Shown here: one piece after another, positions 11,140-22,644 of the stretch | How the letters are laid out: the number at the start of each line of letters is the position of its first letter | How positions within the stretch are numbered: the first letter of the stretch is position 1 | Source: Rana temporaria | Taxonomy: Eukaryota; Chordata; Amphibia; Anura; Ranidae | Assembly (NCBI RefSeq): GCF_905171775.1 | Contig: NC_053489.1 | Coordinates: 243,604,231-243,668,230 of the forward strand | Direction: 5' to 3' | DNA length: 64,000 bases | Position numbers and translations under genes: made by a program | The notes under the pieces: model-generated | Told to the model about the DNA's origin: nothing | Databases searched by the model: none | The model's input: only the letters and a program-made list of their open reading frames with translations

Positions 11140-12360
11140 TGGTATCAGATTATGCATGAACATCCACCTGGTTAGACCATGCAAACAGAAGACCAGGTGG
11201 CAGCATTGCCAAGTCTGATAAAGAGCAACCTGATGCCAAAGTGCCCAAAAGGCACTTACAGATCTAGTAGAGTATACCTTGACAGAAAAAGGTGGCACCC
11301 AATTCTTGGGACCATATGCTTGATTAATGGTCTGACTCAACGAGCAACAAATTGTGGAAGAGAAGCTAGTTGAGCCTTTCAAAAACCATGAGCAATAACA
11401 AAGAAAGGGTTAAGCCTCGTACACACGCACGGTTTTCTCGACAAGAAAGCTGCTGGAAGAGATTTTTGACGAGAAAACCGTGCGTGTGTATGCTTTCTCG
11501 GCGAGAAAACTCCCGGGAATCCAGACGAGAAAAATAGAGAACCTGCTTCCTGCCGATAAAACCGTGAGTGTGTATGCTTACCTGTCCCCAGGTAAACCCG
11601 CGCATGCTCGAAAAGACTTTGATGCATGCGCGGTAGCATACAAGGGTAGTGTAGGGTGTAGCAAGATGGCGGCGATGGTATCGAATGTGACGAGCGCAGG
11701 CTCGTCGTAGTCGCTGACGTCACTGCGTTCTTTCCATTCAAAAGAACGGTGGTTCTTTTGAATGGCAGTCTGTATGCACAACTTTGCAAGGAAAGCTTGC
11801 CAGGAATCCCGTCAGGAAAACCAATGTTTTCTTTCCTGACGGGATTCTCGGCCGTGTGTACAGAGCTTTAGTCTTTCGTGAGGAAGCAGTGGTTGCAAGA
11901 AACTCTCACAGCCCAAAATACATCCTGGAAATGGAGGGAAATCTTACGATTAAATAAAGCTACAGGGGGATGGAAGAATAAACTTTTAGTGGTGCCGAAG
12001 GCCAAATGCTGGTCTAGACCCATCTATAAAAAAGCAAGGGTGCATTCCATGGGGAAATTCCTGGAGCAAAAACCTCATGTTTCACACTAAGCAAAGTATA
12101 CCTTCCATGTATAATGATACATCTTGCAAGGAGTAAACTGACTAGCTTTTAGAAAAGTGGGAAGAACAGATTCAGAGATGCCCATGTCCCTTAGAACCTA
12201 GGCTTCAATAGCCATGCTGCCAAAGCTAGGTACCATGAAGCAGGATAGTACATCAGTTCACGAGACAAAATATGTGCATGATCTGGAAGAGCCCAAGGAA
12301 CGTCCGCTAGGAGTCTTACCAGGTTGCAGTACTACGTTTGCCTTGACCAAACTGGAGATA
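11140..12360 (-). pseudogene. DIRS-type tyrosine recombinase, broken
   Basis: The N-terminal part (12200-11880) reads SESVLPTFLKASQFTPCKMY then YTWKVYFA, and GLDQHLAFGT, as in DIRS recombinases that begin with a core-binding helix domain. After the inserted element, the C-terminal part reads VYSTRSVSAFWALWHQ. That corresponds to the HxxR box, with the His replaced by Tyr and the Arg kept. In-frame stops are present. Confidence 0.7.
11411..11870. mobile_element. Nonautonomous element inside the DIRS relic
   Basis: About 460 bp with inverted ends taagcctcgtacacacg and cgtgtgtacagagcttta and internal inverted gagaaaaccgtgcgtgtgta repeats. Related in style to 47594-48164 and 48344-48797 (gtacacac-ended elements). 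Confidence 0.72.
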
Positions 12361-13435
12361 CAGTGCCTTGCAAAAGTATTCACCCCCCTTGGCATTTTCC
12401 GTGTTTTGTTGTGTTTTAATTTACAGAACATGCCCACAACTTTGAAGATTTTTTTTATTTTTATTGTGAAGCAAACAACAAATAGGACAAAATAACAAAA
12501 AAAATCAATACTCTGTAGAGCCATCTTTTGCGGCTATCACAGCTCCAAGTTGCTTTGGATAAGTCTCTATGAGCTTGCCACTGGGATTTTTGCCCATTCC
12601 TCCATGCAAAAACTGCTCCAGCTCCTTCAAGTTGTATGGTTTGCGCTTGTGAACAGCAATATAAGTCTGACCACAGATTTTCTATTGGATTGAGGCCTGT
12701 GCTTTGACTAGGCCATTCCAACACATTTACATGTTTTGCCTTAAACCACTCAAGTGTTGCTTTAGCAGTGTGTTTGGGGTCAGTGTCCTGCTGGAAGGTG
12801 AACCTCCGTCCTAGCCTCAAATCACAGAGTGGTACAGGTTTTGCTCAAGAATATCTCTGTATTTAGCACCATCCATTTTTCCCTCAACTCTGACCAGTTT
12901 CCCAGTCCCGACTGCTGAAAAACATCCCCACAGCATGATGCTGCCAGTACCATGTTTCAGTGATGGTGTTCTTTGGGTGATGTGATGGTTGGGTTTGTGC
13001 CAGACAAAGTGTTTTTTTTTTTGATCGTCAAAAAGTTTAATTTTAGTCTCATCAGACCAGAGAACCTTCCTCCAGACATTTTGGGAGTCTCCCACATGCC
13101 TTGTTGCAAACTCAAAACGTGCCATTTAGTTTTTTTCTGAAAGTAATGGCTTTCTTCTGGCCACTCTGCCATAAAGCCCAACTCTATGGAGCGTACGGCT
13201 TCATAACAAAGGGGGTGAATACATACGTACATGCCAGTTATCAGTTTTTTATTTTTGAAAAATAGTTTTATGTATATCCATTTTTCAAATTTTACTTCAC
13301 CAACGTAGACTATTGTGATCCGATAGATCATATATAATTCAGATTAAAAAAAAAAAAAAAAAACATCAAACTAAATGCTGTAATGTAACAAAATAGGTAA
13401 AAAGCCAAGGGGGTGAATACTTTTGCAAGGCACTG
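12361..13435 (-). mobile_element. Tc1-like transposon, internally degraded
   Basis: 1075 bp between TA dinucleotides, with inverted ends cagtgccttgcaaaagtatt and aatacttttgcaaggcactg (long inverted repeat including cacccccttgg). It carries a broken transposase on the minus strand and sits inside the DIRS relic. Confidence 0.93.
12500..13200 (-). pseudogene. Tc1 transposase pseudogene
   Basis: Minus-strand frames read WRKVLWSDETKIKLF, LKHGTGSIMLWGCFS and VRVEGKMDGAKYRDILEQN, then FTFQQDTDPKHTAKATLEWF and LEWPSQSTGLNPIENLWSDL. The first two Asp of the DD34E triad (SDET and QQDTDPKH) and the Glu of NPIENLW can be seen, but the frame is broken between blocks. The paired/HTH DNA-binding region is missing. 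Confidence 0.9.
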
Positions 13436-13439
13436 TATA

Positions 13440-14227
13440 AGAATGATTAGAATGCTTTACATCTCGTTCCTGTGGAGCAGATGAGGAAGGAATTGCTGCT
13501 GAGGAAATAGCATAGATTAGGGTGTACTGATCCCACAGAGCCACCAGAGCATGCACAACTTCTGCTAAATGCTCCCTGTAACTGGAGAAAAACCTATTCA
13601 GTTTCTTGTTAAACCTGAATATCAGGAGGTCTACATCAAATGTCCCCCATCCGTGACACAGGTCCTGCAACAGCTCCATGTGTAGACACCACCCCTCCCA
13701 GATCTAGGCCCAGCCAGCTAAGGAAGTTCACCTGCCAACTGTCAATGTAAAGTCAGACAAGGCTAGCACATAAAGTTCTAAATAGGACAGGATCTGCTCT
13801 ACCTTTCTTGCCGTAGCGAGATTTATGCTTCCTCTATAAAGTTCCTCCCAGAAGCATGCCACTGCTGTGGGGTCCTTCATCTGAATCCAGATAGCATTAC
13901 CCTCTAGCTGGGATTAATTCCATTGCAGAAACAACCAAATCGCCTGAAGTTCCAGAATGTTAATGTGGAGACAAGACCTTCAATCCTAACAGGCTGTAAT
14001 CCATCATATGGATCTTCTAGAAAACGGGAAGAAAATAATTCCGACTCCAGAACCAGATTCCTGGACCACCAAGACAGGGACAACCTGGTCCCCTGAGGCA
14101 GATAAATCAGCCTAAGGCCTGGACTGATGACCCATGGTGACAAAATGTTGTGCTTGAGGGGTCTGGAGTGAAAGTGGGCAAATAGTACTGCCCTGAAGGA
14201 GAGTATTATCAGAACCAGGACTCTCAT
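13440..14227 (-). pseudogene. DIRS-type RT/RNase H fragment
   Basis: Frames include FAHFHSRPLKHNILSPW and SLSWWSRNLVLES, then WGTFDVDLLIFRFNKKLNRF followed by HLAEVVHALVALW. The last pattern matches the WGTPDVDLxATRxNxKLxxF and DALxxPW segment found in DIRS RNase H regions. Several frameshifts and stops; not functional. Confidence 0.72.
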
Positions 14228-14240
14228 GGCAGAGCGAACA

Positions 14241-15938
14241 GTTGGAAAACGAAAGAGTTTTTTTGGAACGAAAAAACTGTCATTACGTTAATACTGTATC
14301 TCTGCCAATTAGAGGACACATCTTCACCTCCCTCTCCTCCTTACCATTTACAAATCGCATATCCTGACTTTTTGTGAATGGCCAAGAGGAAAGTAAGGCA
14401 GAGAGGCGACCAAAGCACCATGAGACATACAGTGCTATTAGCTTAGCAGGCAGGGAAGTACAGTGGCGCTGTATTTCCATCAACATGTAAAAAATAAAAT
14501 TTGTGGGGTGAAAAAAGGAAGTGTACAGAGCATCAGGTGGTTTTAGAGGAAATGGAGTGTTCAACTAATTTAAAACCAGTAGGCTTATAGTGCCGAGTTG
14601 GGTTTTAAGAATATTTGGTAAGTAAATGCAGGCACCTCCAGATTTCTTTTTTTTACCTGCAAGTGGTTTTCAGATTTTAAAAACCGGATTAGGTGTACCT
14701 TTCTACCATCAGACACACCGAATAGCTGTTGAACAAGCCTTCATTACAACCATAACCATGGGGGTGTAAATTGATAAGGGGGCGCTAATGAGAAGTAAAC
14801 CAATAAAGTGCAAGTGCTCAATAATTCATGATCATAACTAGCCAGTGAAATCAAATCATTTAAAAATGAACAACGTGCATCATTTCATGATCATAGACAG
14901 TAAAAACAAATAATATACAAGTGTACAATGTGCATCAATAAACCGCCTGCAATTATAGCAAAAACGTGCATCAATAAACAGCCAGTAATTGTATTAAAAA
15001 CGTCCATAAAATGTGAAGTTTTGTGATTTGTTACACCATCACCACTGCCAAACACAATGTTAAAAACAGCGACACCCTACTTACCAAACCACCATGACCT
15101 CTTTAATTAAAAAAGATAGGTCAGGTGGGGCTTTATATGATTTTTATCTGTAATCTGAACTGGTGCCAGAAGGATAAGCCAAGGAAATGCTCCACTACAA
15201 TGATGCTCAGAAAAAGATGAAAAAAGGCAATACCATAGCCTAGATCCGTTTGTTTAAAAGAAATGTAAAAACAATAGGCCAAATGGCCGCTTACTTTAAA
15301 AGTGCCTTTCCTCTGCACTGAAGGTACAGGCTTGGTAATACCAGGTGAGTTGTGAAGCAGCCGCCTCGCTTGCTCACGCTGTTGTGAATCGGCGTGTGTT
15401 CCACTGCCTGAGAGTACTGAAACCGGAAGTGGCAACGTGATCGGGATGCGCCTCGACGTACGTTTCGTTGTGATGACGTCGTCAGGAAGCGTCCCGGTCA
15501 CTGAATGAGTTGAATTTTTATTTCCCCAGATGTAGTGTGATTGGTTAAATGGCTGTTATAGGACTAATGCCATCTAGTGGATTTTAAGAACCATATATTT
15601 CTTTCCAGCGCCAGTGTTAACATAGAGAGACAATAGTTAAGAGCCTGAAAAATGCAGCCAAATTGCTAGATACCAGTGTCACCCTACCTTCATAAAATGG
15701 AGCTTGGTGTGAAACATGTAAGCCTATACCTGTAGTTCACCTTTGTATCCAGCACTTGAATAAAGATATTGCACAGGAGTGCGGCCATCCAGCCTTCTTT
15801 TCTTCTAAAATGGCCAGGGGTGTTTATGCAACCTGAATGGGCCCACATACACTTGTTTCATTATCTGATCATGCAAAAATCATCAGTCATCTAATGTCTA
15901 CTATTAACTTTTGAAGTATTTTTTAAATATCTGATCTA
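14241..15938. other. No gene; probable nonautonomous repeat at 14760-15800
   Basis: 14241-14750 has nothing recognised. 14760-15800 starts with short direct repeats (cgtgcatcaataaac, catgatcata) and includes cgtttcgttgtgatgacgtc, then ends in a region with gaataaagatattgcac. Such gaaacg-type segments with a polyadenylation-like end are common in amphibian repeats. Family not known. Confidence 0.4.
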
Positions 15939-17613
15939 CAGTACAGACCAAAAGTTTGGACACACCTCATTCAAAGAGTTTTCTTTATTTTCATGACTAT
16001 GAAAATTGTAGATTCACACTGAAGGCATCAAAACTATGAATTAACACATGTGGAATTATACATAACAAAAAAGTGTGAAACAACTGAAAATAAATTTCAT
16101 ATACTAGGTTCTTCAAAGTAGCCACCTTTTGCAGCAGACACATCTCTAGAACTGTTAAGAGGAGACTGTGTGAATCAGGCCTTCATGGTAGAATATCTGC
16201 TAGGAAACCACTGCTAAAGAAAAGCAACAAGCAGAAGAGACTTGTTTGGGCTAAAGAACACAAGGAATGGACATTAGACCAGTGGAAATCTGTGCTTTGG
16301 TCTGATGAGTCCAAACTTGAGATCTTTGGGCCAGATCCCCAAAAGGGATACGCCGGCGTATCTACTGATACGCCGTCGTATCCCTGTTTCTATCTTTGGA
16401 ACTGATCCACAGAATCAGTTTCCAAAAGATAGGCAGAAGATCCGACATGTGTAAGGGACTTACACTGCCGGATCTTAGGATGCAGTACCGCATCCGCCGC
16501 TGGGGGCATTTCGTGTCGAAATGCCGCTTCGGGTATGCAAATTAGCACTTACGGAGATCCACGAAGCTTTTACGCTTCGTTTTTTCTCCGTAAGTATTAA
16601 GTTGCATGTGTAAAATTAGGGCTGCTTTTACAAAGTGTAAACTGTTTACACCTTGTAAAAGTAGACCCTTCTTACCCGCGACGCTGTTATTTTTTTTTTA
16701 TTTTTCCGCCGTATCTTTTTTTTTCCCCCCGACGCAATTTTTTTGACCCGGCGCGATTCACGAAGCTCGGCGTAACGTAATTTCGCGCTATGCACGTCGG
16801 GAAAATTACGTCATGAGCATGCGCAGTACGTCCGGCGCGGGAGCGCGCCTAATTTAAATGGGACTCGCCCCCATTTGAATAGGAACGCCTTGCGCCGGCG
16901 GAATTTAAGTTACACACCTGAAAATTTCTAGGTAAGTGCTTTGTGGATCGGGCACTTAGGTAGAAATTTTCCGGCAGTGTAACTTAAATGGGAAAAGATA
17001 AGTTACGGCGGCTGGCTGTGGATCTGGCCCTTTGGTTCCAACCCCTGTGTCTTTGTGCCACGCAGAAAAGGTGAACGGATGGACTCTACATGCCTGGTTC
17101 CCACCGTGAAGCATGGAGGAGGAGGTGTGATGGTGTGGGGGTGCTTTGTTGGTGACACTGTTGGGGATTTATTCAAAATTGAAGGCATACTGAACCAGCA
17201 TGGCTACCACAGCATCTTGCAGCGGCATGCTATTCCATCCGGTTTGCGTTTAGTTGGACCATCATTTATTTTTCAACAGGACAATGACCCCAAACACACC
17301 TCCAGGCTGTGTAAGGGCTATTTGACCAAGAAGGAGAGTGATGGGGTGCTGCGCAAGGTGACTACCTCTTGAAGCTCATCAAGAGAATGCCAAGAGTGTG
17401 CCAAGCAGTAATCAAAGCAAAAGGTGGCTACTTTGAAGAACCTAGAATATGAAATATATTTTCAGTTGTTTTACACTTTTTTGTTATGTATAATTCCACA
17501 TGTGTTAATTCATAGTTTTGAAGCCTTCAGTGTGAATCTACAATTTTCATAGTCATGAAAATAAAGAAAACTCTTTGAATGAGAAGGTGTGTTAAAACTT
17601 TTGGTCTGTACTG
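15939..17613 (+). mobile_element. Tc1-like transposon copy A, split by a 703-bp insertion
   Basis: Between TA dinucleotides (15937-15938 and 17614-17615), with inverted ends cagtacagaccaaaagtttg and its complement. Without the inserted element it is 972 bp. The transposase reads KEHKEWTLDQWKSVLWSDES, VPTVKHGGGGVMVWGCF, FQQDNDPKHTS, then a deleted tail LTKKESDGVLRKVTTS. The C-terminal catalytic Glu block is missing. Copy B (43714-44650) has the same structure. Confidence 0.93.
16328..17030. mobile_element. Nonautonomous element with gggccagatc ends and 3-bp duplication
   Basis: 703 bp with ends gggccagatcc and ggatctggccc, inserted into Tc1 copy A. Copy B shows the empty site gatctttggttcc, so the duplication is TTT (16325-16327 and 17031-17033). 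CpG-rich interior with palindromes of gatacgccgtcgtatc type. A sister copy is at 24613-25345. Three-base duplications suggest the PIF/Harbinger group; no transposase present. Confidence 0.85.
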
Positions 17614-17770
17614 TATATATTTCCTCAACAGTCCTAAGAATCTGTATACTTCTCAAATGTGTGCTGCATATAATAATCTGCCTGATGTTCGGAGTGAGCT
17701 ACAATTTTTATGGGTTACAACAGGAAGTAAAATAGATGTGCATATGTTGTCAAAGAATCCAATTACTCAC

Positions 17771-17840
17771 CAGGAATGTGGTCCCCAATTTGTCTATATA
17801 AAGTCTGAACATCTTCTGCTTTTTTATCCACTGTAAGATT
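17771..17840 (-). CDS. rabgef1l: Rabex-5-like coding exon 4: helical bundle segment
   Basis: 70 bp between acceptor (gtcttgcag) and GTGAGT donor. It encodes 23 codons plus one base: NLTVDKKAEDVQTLYRQIGD and the residues after it. The pattern matches the RDLSIEEQSECAQDFYHNVA-type stretch of Rabex-5. A second possible acceptor (ttacag) 10 bases in would break the frame, so the upstream one was chosen: it keeps phase 0 with exon 3. A Tc1 copy ends about 160 bp downstream of the donor. Confidence 0.82.
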
Positions 17841-18149
17841 CTGCAAGACATTCATAATATATAACTATATCTTACAGTTCTGATAAACTTGACCCCTTCT
17901 TCCAAACCCCTACCCACATAAACAAAAAAATTATTTACCCACGACCCAGGCCTCACGAAAGAGAGAACAGTGACAGGTCTTTATTACAGGAAGCTCCTGC
18001 ACAAAGGCAACGTTTCACACTGGATTACTGCACAGACCCGGAAAAAATACACAAGGATCAAGGAAGAATACACATGATGAATATATTTTGGCAATATTTG
18101 CTCATCCAGCTTTATTACCTCTCGCTGCTTATCTATCCTCGTAGCTCAG

Positions 18150-18731
18150 TGTCATGGATATGCAATAGCCTGGCAGCTTACCTGTGTTTTCCATCTGTTC
18201 ATTAGAGGCCTGACCCTGTTCTGGTTCCCTTTTTATCACTTCCTATTCCTGTATGGCCATCCCAGGAAGTCTATATTAACTGTTGCACTACAGGTCTGCA
18301 GTGCTGTTCAACAGTGTAATTTGCTAAGTTCCTGTCTGCAAGTGTGCTACTATCATCTTTTGGCCTGTCCCTGACTTCTTCTGTTTGCCTGTGACCCTGA
18401 CCATTTGCCTGTCCTCGGTTACCCTTGTCTGCCTGTTGCCCTGACCTCGGCCTACCCATCACCACTGTTTGTCCTGCTGGCTGCTTCCCCTCTCTCCCTG
18501 CGGAGTGTGACCTAGGGGATCTCGGGGGTCGCGACCTGGTTCCAGTTGCGGCCAAGGCCATCCTCACCACTAGAGGCTCTGGTGAACACAAAACTGGGTC
18601 TTAGACTCCTGGGTGATCTTGGGTTCACGCTTCCTCTCTGTAGCAGCAGTCGGCTATAGGGTTCACTACCCTGTGGTGCATCCCTGACCCCAACGGGGTG
18701 CACTTGTCACCTGGCCACGGGTGACCTGACA
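18150..18731. repeat. Probable solo LTR, 582 bp
   Basis: Starts TGTCATGG and ends GACCTGACA, flanked by ctcag (18145-18149) and ctcgg (18732-18736), a 5-bp duplication with one mismatch. The inside is rich in ctgacc/cctgtctgcc words. No matching second LTR or internal coding region nearby. Type (Gypsy-like) is inference. Confidence 0.5.
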
Positions 18732-18801
18732 CTCGGCTGAAGAATCTGCTTGGTTAAGCATCAAAATGTCATTACAACACAGCCCAGTTGAACATGATTA
18801 A

Positions 18802-19286
18802 AGGGGTTGTAATGGTAATTTTTTTCCTAAATAGCTTCCTTTACCTTAGTGCAGTCCTCCTTCACTTATCTCATCCTTCCATTTTGCTTTTAAATGTCCT
18901 TATTTCTCCTGAGAAATCCTCACTTCCTGTTCTTCTGTCTAACTCCACACAGTAATGTAAGGCTTTCTCCCTGGTATGGAGAAAGCCTCTTGAGGGGGGA
19001 GGGGGTGAGCAGGCAAGTCAGGAAACTCTCTACTTTGCAGATATAGAAAGGAGCTGTGTGTTAGTGGGCGTCCTGACACTCCTGCTCGCCCCCTCAAGAG
19101 GCTTTCTCCACACCAGGGAGAAAGCCTTGCATTACTGTGTGTAGTTACAGACAGAAGAACAGGAAGTGAGCATTTCTCAGAAGAAATAAGGACATTTAAA
19201 AGCAAAATCGAAGGATGAGGTAAGTAAAGGAGGACTCCACTAAGGTAAATGAAGCTATTTAGGGAAGAAATTCCTTTACAACCCCT
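18802..19286. mobile_element. TTAA-flanked foldback element 1
   Basis: 485 bp between TTAA sites (18798-18801 and 19287-19290), ends aggggttgta and tacaacccct. The two halves are near-complements around position 19044. The half at 38305-38623 belongs to the same family. Its right TTAA is also the left TTAA of the next element. Confidence 0.88.
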
Positions 19287-19290
19287 TTAA

Positions 19291-20194
19291 CCACTTAAGG
19301 ACCGCCTCCTGCATATATATACGTCAGCAGAATGGCACGGCTGGGCACATGTACGTCCTGTACCCAGCCGAAACTCCGGGACCGCGGGACCAGCGGAGGG
19401 TCCCTGGAGCTGAAGAACGGGGAGAGCCGTGTGTAAACACGGCTTCCCCGTGCTTCACTGTGGCAGCTGCATCGATCATGTCATTCCTTTTATAGGGGGA
19501 CACAATCGATGACGTCACACCTACAGCCACACCCCCTACAGTTGTAAACACACTTCAGGGAACACATAACCCCATTAGCGCCCCCTTGTGGTTAACTCCC
19601 AAACTGCAACTGTCATTTTCACAATAAACAATGCATTTTAAATGCACTTTTTGCTGTGAAAATGACAATGGTCCCAAAAATGTGTCAAAATTGGCCGAAG
19701 TTTCCGCCATAATGTCGCAGTCACGAAAAAAAAAAAAAAAAAAAAAACGCTGATCGCCGCCATTAGTAGTAAAAAAAATTTTTTTTATAAAAATGCAAAA
19801 CTATCCCCCATTTTGTAAACGCTATAAATTTTGCGCAAACCAACCGATAAACGCTTATTGCGATTTTTTACCAAAAATAGGTCGGCCTAAACGGAGTAAA
19901 AAATTTTTTTTTTTTTAGATATTTTTGGGGGATATTTATTATAGCTAAAAGTAATAAATATTGAATTTTTTTCAAAATTGTCGCTCTATTTTTGTTTATT
20001 GCACAAAAAATAAAAACCGCAGAGGTGATCAAATACCACCAAAAGAAAGCTCTATTTGTGGGGAAAAAAATGACGCCAATTTTGTTTGGGAGCCATGTCG
20101 CACGACCGCGCTATGGTCAGTTAAAGCGACGCAGTGCCGAATCGCAAATAGGGGCAAGGTCCTTTAGCTGCATTTTGGTCCCGGTCTTAAGTGT
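19291..20194. mobile_element. TTAA-flanked element 2
   Basis: 904 bp between TTAA (19287-19290 and 20195-20198), ends ccacttaaggaccg and cggtcttaagtg. Contains the block tcagcagaatggcacgg and gagccgtgtgtaaacacggc shared with the copy at 63524, and accaaaagaaagctc/catgtcgcacgaccgcgc shared with 4904 and 29461. No coding capacity. Confidence 0.85.
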
Positions 20195-20258
20195 TTAACT
20201 ACTTCACATAAAATGTATAACAAGTAAACAGCAATATTATGCAAAACAAACTGATTAA

Positions 20259-20760
20259 AGCGGGAGTTCACCCATAAAACAATTTTTCCCCTTAGATTCC
20301 TGCTCGTTTTGTCTAGGGGAATTGCCTAGTTGTTTTAAAATATGAGCCGTACTTACCGTTTTCGAGATGCATCTTCTCCGTCGCTTCCGGGTATGGGTCT
20401 TCGGGAGCGGGCGTTCCTTCTTGATTGACAGTCTTCCGAGAGGCTTCCGACGGTCGCATCCATTGCATCACTAGTAGCCGAAAGAAGCCGAACGTCGGTG
20501 CGGCTCTATACTGCGCACCGACGTTCGGCTTCTTTCGGAAAATCGTGACGCGATGGATGCGACCGTCGGAAGCCTCTCGGAAGACTGTCAATCAAAATGG
20601 GAACGCCCAGTCCCGCAGCCCATACCCGGAAGCGGCGGAGGAGATGCATCTCGTAAACGGGTAAGTACAGCTCATATTTTAAAACAACTAGCCGATTCCC
20701 CTAGGCAAAACGAGCATCCATCTAAGGGGAAAAAGTGTTATGTACGGGTGAACCCCCGCT
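20259..20760. mobile_element. TTAA-flanked foldback element 3
   Basis: 502 bp between TTAA (20255-20258 and 20761-20764), ends agcgggagttcaccc and gggtgaacccccgct. The halves are about 240-base near-perfect complements around about 20510 (gaacgtcggtgcg). The mirrored frames on both strands are an effect of this symmetry. Confidence 0.9.
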
Positions 20761-20805
20761 TTAAATTCAAGTTTTATTTTTTATTTAGATTTAAAAAAGA
20801 CTTAC

Positions 20806-20903
20806 ATTTGCATTTTGTATCCTTTGAATGAAATTAGTGCAATGTGTCAGTAACTCGTGTGCATCAGGTCTATGAAGGGCTTTCAGAAAGTCTGAAAAAT
20901 TTC
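20806..20903 (-). CDS. rabgef1l: Rabex-5-like coding exon 3: membrane-binding/helical segment
   Basis: 98 bp after a pyrimidine-rich tract and an AG acceptor, ended by GTAAGT. It encodes two bases and 32 codons beginning NFSDFLKALHRPDAHELL. The FSDFLKALHRP pattern aligns with the FIEFLKTFHK-type segment of Rabex-5, just before the helical bundle. The join to exon 2 makes a glycine codon and the exon ends in phase 0. A TTAA foldback element lies only about 45 bp from the donor end. Confidence 0.82.
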
Positions 20904-21935
20904 CTTGACCCAGAGAAAGAAGGTAGGAGAGGAAAAGAGGGCGTACAGAACCTGTGGAGTAATACAATAATACATATTAATCATAGTATAACTTTTTACT
21001 ATACAAACTCTCAAGAAATTTATCATGGCATTTCTCACAATACAACACTAAATGCAAAAGTACCTCAAACAGTCATTTAACATCAAACCATGTGCCAAAT
21101 TTCTTCTTAAAGTAAACCCGGACACCACTTTAAAGTTTTGCATACTTGCAGAGAGATGACTTTTCTATTAGGGCTTATGGAGAAAAGGCCATGAATATGC
21201 AGTACGCTGCAGTCACAGAGCTCAGTGAAGAGGACTGGAGTCACCCTAGCTTGCGCAGCCAGGGTTGCCAGCTGATATGAAGTCATTTGTAGGATGGAAA
21301 AAATTTAAGTGGAGCTGTTCTTTTTGCAATAATAAATATCACTAATTTTGTTTATTAAAAAGCAATTTTTTTTCTCAGTCTAGGCCGATATGTATTTTTC
21401 TACATATTTCTGGTAATACAAATCGCAATAAATGTATATTGATTGGTTTGCGCAAAAGCGATTTTACCTGACTGATAAAACTGACCATACACTGTGCAAA
21501 TTTTTACGGAACCAAAATAAATTCACTCAATGGGTGGCCCTGCTCCATTTGAAAAAAAAAAGTGCCCCCATATACAGCGGCTTTCTATGGGGGCTCTCAC
21601 CAGGGAGGTTGAGCCAAGAGCGCTGGCTGGGGACCGGAGAAGAGGAGGTTCGGGGCCACTCTGTGCAATTCCATTGTACAGAGCAGCTAAATATAAACCT
21701 GTTTGTTATTTTAAAAAACAAACAAAGTGCATTTACAATCATGTCAAGAGCTACTACTTTGGCCAGAAAGGTGCGTTTCATGCATTACTGGATATATTCT
21801 CAGTTTGCACCACTCTTCACATCAATCTCTGGACTCAAATACAGTTAGTATTACCAACAGTAATGACTAAGTGTAATAGATTTGCAAATAATTGAAGGGT
21901 GTAGGCTGCATTGAAATTCAACAGTCTAGTATCTA
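20904..21935. other. Intron; no other feature recognised
   Basis: No exon-like conserved block, transposase motif or clear inverted ends seen. Open frames near 21432-21895 do not resemble any protein I know. Confidence 0.4.
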
Positions 21936-22288
21936 CAGTGGAACCTTGGATTACGAGCATAACCCGTTCCAAGAAAATGCTTTTAATCCAAAGCACTCGC
22001 TTATCAAAGCGAATTTCCTCATCGAAGTCCATGGAAATAAAGATAATTAGTTCCACAATAACTTCTATTGTATGCAGTACCGCATGTGGCCAGAGGTGGG
22101 GGGGGTGCCGTAGAGACTCGGAAATACTCAGCCACTCGGAAAGCCTCTGAGAGGCTCAGAAACACAGGAAACGGATTGTTTTCGAGTGCAGGGCAACACT
22201 CGTTAACCGCGTCAGGATTTTTTTTAAATAATAGCTCGTATTGTGAAACGCTCGTTAACTGCGTTACTCGCAATCCGAGGTATTACTG
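21936..22288. mobile_element. TA-flanked nonautonomous element, mariner-like
   Basis: 353 bp between TA dinucleotides, ends cagtggaaccttggattacg and cgcaatccgaggtattactg, about 22-base inverted ends with some mismatches. No protein. The TA target fits the Tc1/mariner superfamily. Confidence 0.7.
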
Positions 22289-22644
22289 TATTTTTAAATG
22301 TAAAAGCTTTACAGTACATATGCTAATGCTGAAAATAAGCAAGTAAATGTACTGAGCCAATAAGAATTCAATTCAAGAATTCAATTACATGTAGCCTGTT
22401 CATTCCAAGTTAATATCTTTGTCTGCATTTCACTAGAATGCAATATACAGTATCTGGTACATAAAAGGCAGTAAACACGTTCAGGTTAAAGCACAAAAAC
22501 AATGTGCCAGCATTATATTTACAACACCTAGGTATGGAACAACCTTTAGAAAACCATAATTAATCTGTTGTGTTGGAAACTGTGATGAAAATATTTGTTA
22601 AAGTTACAGCACATTTGTGAATGTGCTTTATGGTTTTCCCCTTA

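Larger units (their letters stand above)
10776..14240 (-). mobile_element. Decayed DIRS-type retroelement split by two DNA elements
   Basis: Minus-strand pieces in DIRS order: end of RT/RNase H region (14227 down to 13440), tyrosine recombinase N-terminal part (12360 down to 11871) and C-terminal part (11382 down to about 11140), then a 3' region (to 10776) with two direct repeats of tccattgagg-aca-aggaagtcata. A Tc1 copy (12361-13435) and a short element (11411-11870) interrupt it. All frames carry stops. The 5' part with most of RT is missing. Confidence 0.7.

Noticed and set aside
17771..17830. Alternative acceptor 10 bases inside coding exon 4
   Set aside because: It would put the conserved DKKAEDVQTLYRQ stretch out of frame with exon 3.
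20313..20664. Frames of 79-92 codons containing the same TVFREASDGRIH text on both strands
   Set aside because: Caused by the inverted arms of the TTAA foldback element.
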